Source: JAZDIU01 sp043804635
GTDB lineage: Bacteria; Chloroflexota; Dehalococcoidia; Dehalococcoidales; UBA2162
Direction of reading: 5' to 3'
Length of the DNA stretch: 11,885 nt
Assembly (NCBI GenBank): GCA_043804635.1
Contig: JAZDIU010000026.1
Location: 1-11,885, forward strand
Shown: positions 1-6,885 of the stretch, piece after piece
How the letters are laid out: each line of letters opens with the position of its first letter
Numbering within the stretch: the stretch's first letter is position 1
Notes under the pieces: generated by a model
What the model saw: the letters and a program-made list of their open reading frames with translations, nothing else
Database searches by the model: none
Told to the model about the DNA's origin: nothing
Translations under genes and position numbers: made by a program

Positions 1-246
1 TATAAAACTCCGATAGAGACAGCGCGGTTCAACGTCGATTGTTTGGTCCCGGACAAGGATGGAAAACCCATTTCCAGGAAAGGCAAAGTGGTGGAGAGAG
101 ATAAATTCGATAAGATGATGCAGGAATATTATCAACTGCGCGGATGGGATACCGACGGTTTACCGACCAAGACCAAGTTCCAGGATTTAGGGCTAAATGA
201 TATAGCTGATGATTTAAAGAAAAAAGGTCTTTTAAGTAAAGTTTAA
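1..246 (+). CDS. Aldehyde:ferredoxin oxidoreductase, C-terminal end (partial)
   Basis: The reading frame is open from base 1 and ends at the TAA at 244-246, giving the last 81 residues of a protein whose start lies outside the window. The segment EYYQLRGWDTDGLPT followed by an LGL turn and a short Lys-rich tail is the typical C-terminus of the tungsten/molybdopterin aldehyde:ferredoxin oxidoreductase family. These enzymes oxidise aldehydes to carboxylic acids with ferredoxin as electron acceptor, in the cytoplasm of anaerobes. The iron-sulfur and tungstopterin ligands are upstream and cannot be checked, so the subfamily (AOR, FOR, GOR or benzoyl-CoA-reductase-type) is open. A TTG at 43 would give a 67-residue protein, but the frame continues upstream with family-like sequence, so I treat it as internal. 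The cysteine synthase gene follows after 32 bases and is probably in the same operon. Confidence 0.88.
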   Translation, partial: YKTPIETARFNVDCLVPDKDGKPISRKGKVVERDKFDKMMQEYYQLRGWDTDGLPTKTKFQDLGLNDIADDLKKKGLLSKV

Positions 247-278
247 AAGAGGAGTAATACAGGTTAACGAAGGTAGAA

Positions 279-1211
279 ATGATTAGCGGAATATTGTCCG
301 GGTGCTTAACCGCCGGTAAGAGCGAAAATATACTGCAAATGATTGGTAACACCCCTATTGTCAGGATAAATAAGTTAAACCCAAACAAAAATGTTACGAT
401 CTATGCCAAACTGGAAGGGCTCAATCCAACCGGAAGTATAAAAGATAGAATCGCCCTGAGTATGATTCAGCAGGCTGAGGTGGAAGGCACGCTCACCAAA
501 GGCAAAACGATTATCGAACCAACCTCCGGAAATACCGGGGTAGCACTGGCAATGATTGGTGTGATAAAAGGGTACGATGTTGAAATCGTGATGAGTGATG
601 CCGTCTCCGTCGAGAGAAGAAGAATGATAAAAGCTTTTGGCGGAAAAGTTTTCCTGACGGAAGGAAAACTCGGGACCGATGGAGCCATCAGGAAAGCACG
701 GGAGCTGGTTAAGGAAAATCCGGGGAAATACTTTATGCCGGACCAGTTTTCAAACGAGAATAACAAAATAACCCATTATAGAACGACGGGTGAAGAAATC
801 TGGAAACAAACGAATGGCAAAATAAACTATTTCGTTTCTTCGCTGGGAACCTCAGGCACCATTATGGGTGTGGGCCAGACGCTGAAGGGTTATAACCCTC
901 AAATCAAGATGGTCTGTGCTCATCCGGTAAAGGGTCACTATATTCAGGGGTTAAAGAATATGGAAGAAGCTATCGTCCCGTCTATATACGACCCTTCGCG
1001 GATTGATATCACAATTATGGTCGAGACCGAGGCCGCTTACGAAATGGCAAGACAGATAGTTAAAAAAGAGGGAATCTTCGTCGGTATGAGCAGCGGCGCC
1101 GCTATGTTTGCCGCCATCGAAATCGCCAAGAAAATAGAATCGGGAATGATAGTGGTCATCTTCCCCGACAGGGGAGAAAAGTATTTAAGCACAAACCTGT
1201 TTAAAGAATAG
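279..1211 (+). CDS. cysM: PLP-dependent cysteine synthase, CysM type
   Basis: A fold-type II PLP enzyme of 310 residues, the normal length for O-acetylserine/O-phosphoserine sulfhydrylases that make cysteine. Visible motifs: IGNTP near residues 22-26; GSIKDR with Lys55 as the expected Schiff-base lysine; the substrate loop PTSGNTG at 81-87; the phosphate-binding GTSGT at 190-194; MSSGAA near 270-275; and a short KYLST ending. The stretch GLKNMEEAIVPSIYDP (224-239) and the short tail resemble mycobacterial CysM, which uses O-phosphoserine and a thiocarboxylated carrier protein, more than classical CysK. Lys226 sits about where that enzyme has its phosphoserine-binding Arg220 (from memory). The ATG at 279 is preceded by GAAGG at suitable spacing. 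The next in-frame ATG (339) would cut into the IGNTP strand. The substrate is inferred, not shown. Confidence 0.9.
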   Translation: MISGILSGCLTAGKSENILQMIGNTPIVRINKLNPNKNVTIYAKLEGLNPTGSIKDRIALSMIQQAEVEGTLTKGKTIIEPTSGNTGVALAMIGVIKGYDVEIVMSDAVSVERRRMIKAFGGKVFLTEGKLGTDGAIRKARELVKENPGKYFMPDQFSNENNKITHYRTTGEEIWKQTNGKINYFVSSLGTSGTIMGVGQTLKGYNPQIKMVCAHPVKGHYIQGLKNMEEAIVPSIYDPSRIDITIMVETEAAYEMARQIVKKEGIFVGMSSGAAMFAAIEIAKKIESGMIVVIFPDRGEKYLSTNLFKE

Positions 1212-1244
1212 GGGGAAAAGTTCTATTTAAAACCCTTTCAAAAA

Positions 1245-2273
1245 TTACTTTGGAGTCAGCGTCTTTTTATCGATTAAGTTAATTAGCTTCTTCCCGCTAA
1301 CATACCGTTTCAGGTTCTTGCAGAATAAATCGGTTGCCAGTCTATCGTAGTCTTCGCGCCTGCCGCCGATGTGTGCCGTAATAATCACGTTAGGCAACTC
1401 CCAGAGTCTGCTATCGGGAGGCAGCGGTTCGGGCGTAAGAGCATCGAGACCCGCCCCAGCAATACGGTTTTCCTTGAGAGCTCGAATCAGAGCATCCTGG
1501 TCTACCGTTCCGCCCCGCCCGATATTGATGAAAAAGGCAGTCGGTTTCATCGCCCATAGCTCTCGTTCGCCGATTATTTTATTGGTAGAGGCAAGGAGAG
1601 GCATTGCGTTCACCACAAAATCACACTGTGGTAACACTTCGAGTAGTTTTTCGGGAGGGAAAACGGCATCGACATACCGAGGCCGAACACTCGCCCTGGC
1701 TCTTACGCCAATCACTTTCATACCGAATCCTTTGCACAGTTTCGCTATATATTTCCCGATTGCACCCAACCCAAGAATCCCCACCGTTTTAGATTCAAGA
1801 ATAACCGGTATAAAAGCTTCAAAACGCTTGTCTTGAATCTGGCGGAAGACGCGCGGTGCATTCTTAGCCAGATTTATCATATGGAAAAACGCTACCTCAC
1901 CGACCTGAACGTTGTGAATGCCGGCAGAATTCGTTATTTTAACCGGACTATTTATAATTTGTGGGGTGGCGAAAAAATCCACCCCTGACAATGGCGATTG
2001 TATCCATTTCAATTTGGGGGCTCGGGCAATGAGGTCCTTCGGAGGTCGCATTGCCCAGAGTATCTCAGCTTGAGATAACAACTCATCCAGTTTTTTCTCG
2101 GCACCGGCTTCTCCTTTTTGTACCGCATCGGCTATTACCGAAGCATCCTGCACATTTATCCTGGGACTCACGCTGGTTATCTGGTTCAAATATTTTTCCT
2201 GGAGAATGCCCCAATCTCCGGCTGTTTGGTGCACAGGGCGGATGATTACCAGATTTATCTTTTCTTCAGACAT
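1245..2273 (-). CDS. D-2-hydroxyacid dehydrogenase (NAD-dependent)
   Basis: A 342-residue cytoplasmic oxidoreductase of the D-isomer-specific 2-hydroxyacid dehydrogenase family, which interconverts 2-oxoacids and D-2-hydroxyacids with NAD(P)H. An N-terminal substrate-domain half is followed by the Rossmann motif GLGAIG (168-173), the NIGRGG strand with catalytic Arg253, the PEP segment with Glu282, and ITAHIGG with catalytic His301. These supply the family's Arg-Glu-His set. The exact substrate (glyoxylate, hydroxypyruvate, phosphoglycerate or other) cannot be told; there is no ACT domain, so SerA is unlikely. I place the start at the ATG at 2273-2271 because GGAGGTG lies eight bases upstream. 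A TTG 14 codons further out lies upstream of that Shine-Dalgarno. The gene converges on the cysteine synthase with only 33 bases between them and diverges from the acetolactate synthase. Confidence 0.9.
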   Translation of the reverse strand: MSEEKINLVIIRPVHQTAGDWGILQEKYLNQITSVSPRINVQDASVIADAVQKGEAGAEKKLDELLSQAEILWAMRPPKDLIARAPKLKWIQSPLSGVDFFATPQIINSPVKITNSAGIHNVQVGEVAFFHMINLAKNAPRVFRQIQDKRFEAFIPVILESKTVGILGLGAIGKYIAKLCKGFGMKVIGVRARASVRPRYVDAVFPPEKLLEVLPQCDFVVNAMPLLASTNKIIGERELWAMKPTAFFINIGRGGTVDQDALIRALKENRIAGAGLDALTPEPLPPDSRLWELPNVIITAHIGGRREDYDRLATDLFCKNLKRYVSGKKLINLIDKKTLTPK

Positions 2274-2326
2274 TTCTCGAACACCTCCGAATGTTGAATG
2301 ATGAGAGAGAAACAAAGTTCTTTTAG

Positions 2327-2354
2327 ATTATACTAAGTTCCTTCTCTTCTGCAA
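2327..2354 (-). promoter_or_regulatory. Promoter of the hydroxyacid dehydrogenase gene
   Basis: On the minus strand, TTGCAG (2354-2349) and a perfect TATAAT (2332-2327) are separated by 16 bases. Transcription would start near 2320 and leave a leader of about 47 bases that includes the GGAGGTG upstream of the ATG at 2273. The divergent interval 2274-2469 must also hold the acetolactate synthase promoter, but I found no convincing plus-strand -35/-10 pair there. Confidence 0.65.
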
Positions 2355-2469
2355 GGGGGTACAATTGGTGAGGTCGCAACTTACACCCTCTAGATTATAA
2401 GCTTACTTTGGTTTAGAATTATTGTATGCAGACGAATTTGATATCCGAAAGCAAAAGAGGAGGAAAGCA

Positions 2470-4092
2470 ATGAGAACATCTGACTTGCTTGTTACATGCC
2501 TTGAAAACGAGGGAGTTGAATTCGTCTTCGGCATCCCCGGAGAAGAGACTCTGGATATTATGGATTCGCTGAGTCGCTCGAAAATCAGGTTTATTCTCAC
2601 CAGGCACGAACAAGCGGCCGCTTTTATGGCAGATGCTTACGGAAGATTAAGAGGCAAAGCCGGTGTATGTCTTTCCACCCTTGGACCGGGCGCAACAAAT
2701 CTCCTTACCGGAATTGCCGATGCCTTTCTCGACCGGGCGCCTCTGGTTGCCATTACCGGCCAGGCTGACCTCGGACGCATTCATAAAGAATCGCACCAGT
2801 ATATCAACATCGTCGAGAACTTCGAGACCGCAACCAAGTGGAACACGAGGATCCAGGTTCCCGAGATGGTCCCGGAGGTGGTGAGAAAGGCTTTTAAAGT
2901 TGCCGAGACGGAAAGACCCGGTTCCGTTCACATAGAGCTACCGGAGAACATAGCCTGTATGGAAGTCGGGCAGGTTCAAAGCCGGACAATTCCGCCCATC
3001 AGAGCACGAAGAAGCTCTCCGGACAGACAATCTTTAAGACACGCCGCAGAACTGATTGAGGCATCTAGTTTCCCGGTAATCTTAGCCGGTAACGGGGTGG
3101 TAAGGAAAAACGCATCTTCCCAGCTTAAAAAATTCGCTGAACTCCTCGATATCCCGGTTGTGACTACGTTTATGGGAAAAGGAGCGATTACGGCTAAAAG
3201 CGGTTGTTATGTTGGGACGCTCGGGCTCGCCAGAGACAGGCAAATCGCCGAGGTATTCCCGAAAGCAGATTTAATTATTGCCGTGGGTTACGACCTCGTC
3301 GAGTATGCCGCCAAGCTCTGGAACCCCAACCTGGATAAGAAAATCATTCACATCGACTTCACTACGTCGGAGGTCGACCTCCACTACGTGCCGGAGGTCG
3401 AGATTGTGTCTGACATTAGAGAAACGCTCGAATTGCTCGAGGGGATGGTAAGCTGTAACAAGAAGACGGAATATACCTCGACGCTGCATCACGAGCTTTT
3501 CGAGACTTTTGAAAAGGAAGGGACGGTAGACTCTTGGCCCGTCCATCCGCAGCGGGTAATCTATGCGATACGTAAAATCATGGGAGACGACGATATAGCG
3601 GTCAGTGATGTAGGGACGAATAAGCTATGGATGGCTAAATTTTACCCGGTTTATGGTAACAATACACTTTTAATATCGAACGGCTTTGCTTCGATGGGTT
3701 TCGGTTTGCCTGCCGCAATCGGGGCCAAGCTCTCGTATCCTGATAAGAAAGTATTGGCAGTCTGTGGCGATGGTGGGTTCCTGATGAACGTCCACGAATT
3801 AGAAACAGCCCGCCGGCTGAACCTGAACGTTGTGGTTGTCATTTTTGAAGACAAAGGCTACAACCTCATCAGGTGGAAGAGCACGCGTAAGTTTGGCAAT
3901 GCTTTTGCCGTCGATTTCACCAATCCTGATTTCGTCAAACTCGCCGAAAGCTTTGGCATCGAAGGAATGAGAATTCAATCATCCGATGCTGTCGAGGAGG
4001 CGTTAACCTCAGCATTTACGAAAAATGGTCCCGTTATTATAGATGTTCCTATTGATTATTCCGACAACGAGTTTCTCTCTGGCGCTCTTTGA
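2470..4092 (+). CDS. alsS: Acetolactate synthase, catabolic AlsS type
   Basis: A 540-residue thiamine-diphosphate enzyme that condenses two pyruvates to 2-acetolactate and CO2. The N-terminal PYR domain has catalytic Glu47 in RHEQAAAF and a KESHQ segment (106-110). The middle domain carries VGYDLVEYAAKLWN (272-285), which matches FAD-independent AlsS enzymes; the RFDDR motif of anabolic, FAD-binding IlvB is absent. The C-terminal PP domain has GDGGF (433-437), with Asp434 and Asp461 as expected Mg2+ ligands, and the protein ends in an IDYSDN segment like AlsS. The ATG at 2470 follows GAGGAGG at ideal spacing; a TTG start at 2422 would place that Shine-Dalgarno inside the gene. No regulatory small subunit or acetolactate decarboxylase gene is in the window. 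The product could therefore feed branched-chain amino acid synthesis or acetoin; the sequence does not decide. Confidence 0.88.
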   Translation: MRTSDLLVTCLENEGVEFVFGIPGEETLDIMDSLSRSKIRFILTRHEQAAAFMADAYGRLRGKAGVCLSTLGPGATNLLTGIADAFLDRAPLVAITGQADLGRIHKESHQYINIVENFETATKWNTRIQVPEMVPEVVRKAFKVAETERPGSVHIELPENIACMEVGQVQSRTIPPIRARRSSPDRQSLRHAAELIEASSFPVILAGNGVVRKNASSQLKKFAELLDIPVVTTFMGKGAITAKSGCYVGTLGLARDRQIAEVFPKADLIIAVGYDLVEYAAKLWNPNLDKKIIHIDFTTSEVDLHYVPEVEIVSDIRETLELLEGMVSCNKKTEYTSTLHHELFETFEKEGTVDSWPVHPQRVIYAIRKIMGDDDIAVSDVGTNKLWMAKFYPVYGNNTLLISNGFASMGFGLPAAIGAKLSYPDKKVLAVCGDGGFLMNVHELETARRLNLNVVVVIFEDKGYNLIRWKSTRKFGNAFAVDFTNPDFVKLAESFGIEGMRIQSSDAVEEALTSAFTKNGPVIIDVPIDYSDNEFLSGAL

Positions 4093-4177
4093 ATCGGTAA
4101 AATCACTTAATGTAATTATATTAGCATTAATCTAATTAGTTATACGACTCCATCATAGTAAACTCAATGACATAAGA

Positions 4178-4207
4178 TTGTAATTAATTTAGGCTGGATT
4201 TTATAAC
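4178..4207 (+). promoter_or_regulatory. Candidate promoter of the lipoprotein/miniprotein operon
   Basis: TTGTAA (4178-4183) and TATAAC (4202-4207) are 18 bases apart, matching the vegetative consensus at 4/6 and 5/6 positions. The start site would fall near 4214, giving a leader of about 62 bases. The rest of the 183-base gap after the acetolactate synthase gene (4093-4177) is AT-rich with no GC-rich terminator hairpin. Confidence 0.5.
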
Positions 4208-4209
4208 TA

Positions 4210-4281
4210 TTTCATTGTCTGCCCTCTAGAATTAGTAAGGGACTTTGAGCCTGACTGAAATCGGAGGTTCAGACAATGAAA
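4210..4281 (+). promoter_or_regulatory. Inverted repeat spanning the leader and start codon (possible RNA switch)
   Basis: TTTCATTGTCTG (4210-4221) is the exact reverse complement of CAGACAATGAAA (4270-4281), which contains the ATG (4276-4278) of the lipoprotein gene. Pairing would tie up the start codon. A competing local hairpin, CTGAA (4255-4259) with TTCAG (4268-4272), holds the GGAGG in its 8-base loop and shares bases 4270-4272 with the long-range stem. The two structures exclude each other. Function is inferred; no known riboswitch class is recognised. Confidence 0.4.
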
Positions 4282-5109
4282 ATAAAAAGCATTCTCGTTA
4301 GTCTATTTCTGTCTGGAACTTTGCTATTACCGGCCTGCCAACCGCCAGCACCTACAACACCAACTGCACCGACCATTTCCACTCCACCACCTCCACCCGG
4401 AACCCCTGTAGGGAACCTTATCACTGAATCAGTTACTTTCCCGGGACAGGCAACACCGATAAAAGCTTATGAGGCAAGACCGACTAGCGGGGCACCTGTC
4501 GCCGCCATCATCGTTATTCACGAGAATCGCGGACTTACCGAGCATATCAAAGATGTGACCCGGCGTTATGCAAACCAGGGTTATGAGGTTTTAAGCGTCG
4601 ACCTTCTTTCCAAGGTCGGGGGTAGAGAGAATTTTGCCACGGATAATCAAGCCATTGCCGCTATCGGGGAGCTTTCCAGCGAAGGAGTTATTCAAGACCT
4701 GCAATCGGCTTTCGATTATCTGAAAAGCCGCTCTTACGTGAAACCGGACAGAATCGGTGTAATCGGTTATTGCTGGGGTGGCGGCAATTCCCTGTTAATG
4801 GCTACGAAGGTTAAAGAGCTTAGAACAGCCGTCGTTTATTACGGGCCTAACCCGTCGAACCTCGATGATGTAGCTAACATAACCGGTCCGGTGCTGGGCA
4901 TTTACGGCGAGGAAGATACCCGCATCACGGTTAACGTCCCCCAATTAGCCGAAGCAATGAAAAAGTACAATAAGTCTTTCGAATATAAAGTATATCCGGG
5001 AGCCGCTCATGCCTTTTTTAATGATACGGGAGCCAGATATAATCCTGAGGCTGCCGCCGACGCCTGGAAGATAACCTTAGCTTTTCTAGAGAAAAATTTG
5101 AAACAGTAA
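4276..5109 (+). CDS. Dienelactone hydrolase family lipoprotein
   Basis: A 277-residue alpha/beta hydrolase predicted to be lipid-anchored outside the cytoplasmic membrane. The signal peptide ends in the lipobox LPAC with Cys21 as the lipidation site. A Pro/Thr-rich tether follows to about residue 45, then the dienelactone hydrolase domain. Visible family elements are HENRG (Glu83), the nucleophile motif GYCWGG with Cys166, GEEDTR with Asp214, and AAHAFF with His245. Cys166, Asp214 and His245 form the expected Cys-Asp-His triad. The substrate is unknown; most family members of this kind are annotated generically as carboxymethylenebutenolidase-like. The ATG follows GGAGG at good spacing and overlaps the leader inverted repeat. 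The first miniprotein gene starts 34 bases downstream. Confidence 0.88.
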   Translation: MKIKSILVSLFLSGTLLLPACQPPAPTTPTAPTISTPPPPPGTPVGNLITESVTFPGQATPIKAYEARPTSGAPVAAIIVIHENRGLTEHIKDVTRRYANQGYEVLSVDLLSKVGGRENFATDNQAIAAIGELSSEGVIQDLQSAFDYLKSRSYVKPDRIGVIGYCWGGGNSLLMATKVKELRTAVVYYGPNPSNLDDVANITGPVLGIYGEEDTRITVNVPQLAEAMKKYNKSFEYKVYPGAAHAFFNDTGARYNPEAAADAWKITLAFLEKNLKQ

Positions 5110-5143
5110 TCGAAATACGCCGTTTCATAAAAGGAGGAATAAC

Positions 5144-5284
5144 GTGAAAAGTAAAGACATTTGGATGGGAATTGCCTTTATACTTATCGGTATTCTAGTT
5201 CTAGCACGACCGACTCTCCTGTTATGGTTTGTCGGAATCGGCTTTATAGTGGTGGGTATTCTACAGATATTAGGAAAGAGGTAA
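5144..5284 (+). CDS. 46-residue membrane miniprotein, DUF308/DUF3096-like
   Basis: A GTG start preceded by AAGGAGG opens a 46-codon frame ending in TAA. After a short charged start (MKSKD) it forms two hydrophobic segments, about residues 8-20 and 25-43, joined by an Arg-Pro turn, and ends in LGKR. The pattern GI-x-FILIGILVL-x-RP ... GIGFIVVGIL matches the two genes that follow, although overall identity is lower. It looks like a single repeat unit of the DUF308/HdeD type of membrane protein. Function is unknown. It lies 34 bases after the lipoprotein gene and 15 bases before the next miniprotein. Confidence 0.7.
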   Translation: MKSKDIWMGIAFILIGILVLARPTLLLWFVGIGFIVVGILQILGKR

Positions 5285-5299
5285 AGGAGGTCTAAAACA

Positions 5300-5452
5300 A
5301 TGGAAATATTCGGCGTCGGTGGGTTATTAGGCTCTATCCTTGCTATCATAGCCGGCATAATTGTCATTATCTGGCCCCACATCATTGCCTATGTGGTGGG
5401 CATTTATCTGGTAATAGTCGGCATACTCGGCTTGATAGCGATATACGTATAA
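5300..5452 (+). CDS. 50-residue membrane miniprotein, DUF3096-like
   Basis: An ATG with AAAGGAGG upstream opens a 50-codon frame. The protein is almost wholly hydrophobic: a glycine-rich start (GVGGLLG), a helix ending at IIWP near residue 26, and a second helix around GIYLVIVGIL (35-43). This is the short helix-Trp-Pro-helix plan of DUF3096 proteins, which have no assigned function. It is a close paralogue of the next gene: about half of the aligned residues are identical, including GVGG, the WP turn, IAY and IVGIL. Tandem duplication is the simplest explanation. Confidence 0.75.
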   Translation: MEIFGVGGLLGSILAIIAGIIVIIWPHIIAYVVGIYLVIVGILGLIAIYV

Positions 5453-5468
5453 ACGTTAAGGAGGCAAC

Positions 5469-5621
5469 ATGAGTGGAGTCCTGGGAGTCGGCGGATTCAT
5501 CGGCGGAATCATTACTCTCGCCCTAGGCATTATCATTCTGGTTTGGCCCAGATTTATCGCTTACATAATCGGCATATGGCTGATAATCGTCGGGATACTT
5601 GCCATACTCAAATCGATATGA
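5469..5621 (+). CDS. 50-residue membrane miniprotein, DUF3096-like paralogue
   Basis: An ATG preceded by AAGGAGG, 16 bases after the previous stop, opens a 50-codon frame ending in TGA. It has the same architecture and length as its upstream neighbour: GVGG near the start, a helix to LVWP (24-27), IAY, then a second helix with IVGIL. It may form homo- or hetero-oligomers with its paralogue in the cytoplasmic membrane; that is inference. Confidence 0.75.
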   Translation: MSGVLGVGGFIGGIITLALGIIILVWPRFIAYIIGIWLIIVGILAILKSI

Positions 5622-5622
5622 G

Positions 5623-5660
5623 AGCATCGCGCTCCATTGCTCCATACAGATGCTATTTTT
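5623..5660 (+). terminator. Weak possible terminator after the miniprotein genes
   Basis: AGCATC (5623-5628) and GATGCT (5649-5654) can pair around a 20-base loop and are followed by ATTTTT. The stem is short and the loop long, so at most this would be a partial terminator ahead of the YtxH gene. A competing hairpin, TGCTA (5651-5655) with TAGCA (5663-5667), is also possible. Confidence 0.22.
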
Positions 5661-5720
5661 AGTAGCAACTGTCTATTCGTCATGCGGGAATCCATTAACC
5701 GAAATTTAGAGGAGGGGAAA

Positions 5721-5972
5721 ATGTCAGAAAATGAAGGCACGGCTAGTTTTGGTCTCGGCATCATAGTCGGGGCGGCGATAGGTTTAGCTATTGGGCTTTT
5801 TTATGCACCTCGTCCCGGAAGCGAGACTAGGACGATGTTAAAAGCGACTGGGAAAAAGGTGAGGCATAAAGTAGGAGATATTATCGAAGAGGCTAAAGAT
5901 AGAGTCAGAAAAGTTATCGGCGATGGAGAAGGCAAAGTCGCTGAGCTCAAAGAAACTGAAACTATAGGGTAG
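5721..5972 (+). CDS. YtxH-like membrane protein
   Basis: An 83-residue protein with a short polar start, one transmembrane helix rich in Gly and Ala (about residues 9-28), the YAPRPGSETR motif right after it, and a charged, probably helical Lys/Glu-rich tail. Helix followed by YAP-x-x-G-x-E-T-R is the signature of the YtxH (also called gas-vesicle-like) family, often linked to general stress and found beside small membrane proteins. The ATG follows GGAGGGG. A longer in-frame reading from 5637 would put that ribosome site inside the gene, so the shorter form is chosen. It probably belongs with the miniproteins upstream, 99 bases away. Confidence 0.82.
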   Translation: MSENEGTASFGLGIIVGAAIGLAIGLFYAPRPGSETRTMLKATGKKVRHKVGDIIEEAKDRVRKVIGDGEGKVAELKETETIG

Positions 5973-6119
5973 CAGGGCGGTAAAACCAGCACTAAAATAT
6001 TTTTTCAGAAACAACTAAAGCTGTGTGAATTAGTTTTAGATTGATGTTGTTTTTCGTGTTATATAAAGCCGCCGGCCGCCGACAGCAAATACACCTGTAA
6101 AGCAAAGACTTGCACAAGA

Positions 6120-6128
6120 TGATACAAT
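6120..6128 (+). promoter_or_regulatory. Possible extended -10 element before the DUF502 gene
   Basis: TGATACAAT (TGn plus TACAAT at 6123-6128) resembles an extended -10 box, with no acceptable -35 at 16-18 bases. It ends nine bases before the ATG at 6138, so a start site here would give an essentially leaderless message. The 5973-6122 interval otherwise shows a GC-rich palindromic patch (GCCGGC near 6072) and no clear terminator. Confidence 0.3.
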
Positions 6129-6137
6129 GTGTGCAGT

Positions 6138-6818
6138 ATGACCAGCACACAGAGGTCGAAAGGTTTGAAACGTTTCTTCGAAAGTTTGCCACGGGTTATT
6201 TTTGCCTATTTTGTTGACGGACTCATCATTGTTATTCCCCTGGTAGTTACTATCTGGGTCATCGCCTGGGCATATAATCTATTCGATGGATTACTGGCTC
6301 CTATTCTGACTCTGGCTTTCGGCCGTCACATACCTGCACTTGGTTTCGCAATATCCGTCACATTAGTTATCTTAATTGGTTTCTTTGGTGTCAGATTCGG
6401 AATACGAAGAGTACTACACTGGATGGAACTGCGTGTCGTTAAAATTCCCTTCGTGGGAGCCATATATGGGACTACCAGACAGATATTAGGGACCCTCACT
6501 TCCGCAAACAGCGGCAAATTCTTGGAAGTGGTATTCCTGGAATTCCCCCGCAAAGATATCTATGCCATAGGGTTCGTTACCGGTAAAGCCCGGGATAAGG
6601 AAGGAAAGCAAATTCTCAACGTATTTATTCCTACCGCTCCCAACCCTCTCGGCGGTTTTCTCCAGATTATACGGGAATCCGATGTGATTCATAGCTCGAT
6701 GTCGATAAACGATGCGATGAAGTTGGTTATCTCAGCCGGCCGTATTTCGCACGATGATGTTGCCGGTATCTCGACACCGGGGCAGCCCGAGGATATCGAA
6801 ACCATATTCAACCTCTAG
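6138..6818 (+). CDS. DUF502 family membrane protein
   Basis: A 226-residue protein with two transmembrane segments near residues 28-48 and 66-88, followed by a soluble domain. The segments KIPFVGAIYGTTRQ (102-115), VFIPTAPNPLGGFL and MSINDAMKLVISAG are characteristic of DUF502, a widespread bacterial and plant family with no firm biochemical function. The ATG at 6138 is preferred; a GTG three codons upstream (6129) is also in frame. Neither has a Shine-Dalgarno, which fits leaderless translation. The MBL-fold gene begins 67 bases after its stop with its own promoter. Confidence 0.85.
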   Translation: MTSTQRSKGLKRFFESLPRVIFAYFVDGLIIVIPLVVTIWVIAWAYNLFDGLLAPILTLAFGRHIPALGFAISVTLVILIGFFGVRFGIRRVLHWMELRVVKIPFVGAIYGTTRQILGTLTSANSGKFLEVVFLEFPRKDIYAIGFVTGKARDKEGKQILNVFIPTAPNPLGGFLQIIRESDVIHSSMSINDAMKLVISAGRISHDDVAGISTPGQPEDIETIFNL

Positions 6819-6843
6819 CCCTGAACATTTTTTCGTTTTCAGA

Positions 6844-6873
6844 TTGACCTGCAGAGCCGGCGTGTGCTAAAAT
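6844..6873 (+). promoter_or_regulatory. Promoter of the MBL-fold gene (leaderless type)
   Basis: TTGACC (6844-6849) and TAAAAT (6868-6873) are 18 bases apart, and the -10 is extended by TGC. Only 12 bases separate the -10 from the ATG at 6886, so the predicted start site lies within about five bases of the start codon. There is no Shine-Dalgarno. Confidence 0.7.
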
Positions 6874-6885
6874 CCCAGTAATCAA

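Noticed and set aside
1369..1836. 155-residue plus-strand frame
   Set aside because: It is antisense to the hydroxyacid dehydrogenase, whose motifs are clear; the translation has no recognisable domain.
2274..2315. Longer hydroxyacid dehydrogenase from a TTG at 2315
   Set aside because: The strong GGAGGTG lies inside this extension, just before the ATG at 2273.
2422..2469. Longer acetolactate synthase from a TTG at 2422
   Set aside because: The GAGGAGG ribosome site for the ATG at 2470 would be internal, and the added residues are basic and unlike the family.
3847..3858. Glu460 at the metal-binding Asn position of the acetolactate synthase as a defect
   Set aside because: Aligned by spacing from GDG, the AlsS metal ligand is the next residue, Asp461, which is present.
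6819..6843. Terminator after the DUF502 gene (CTGAA...TTCAG)
   Set aside because: The 5-bp stem has its T-run inside the loop, not after it.
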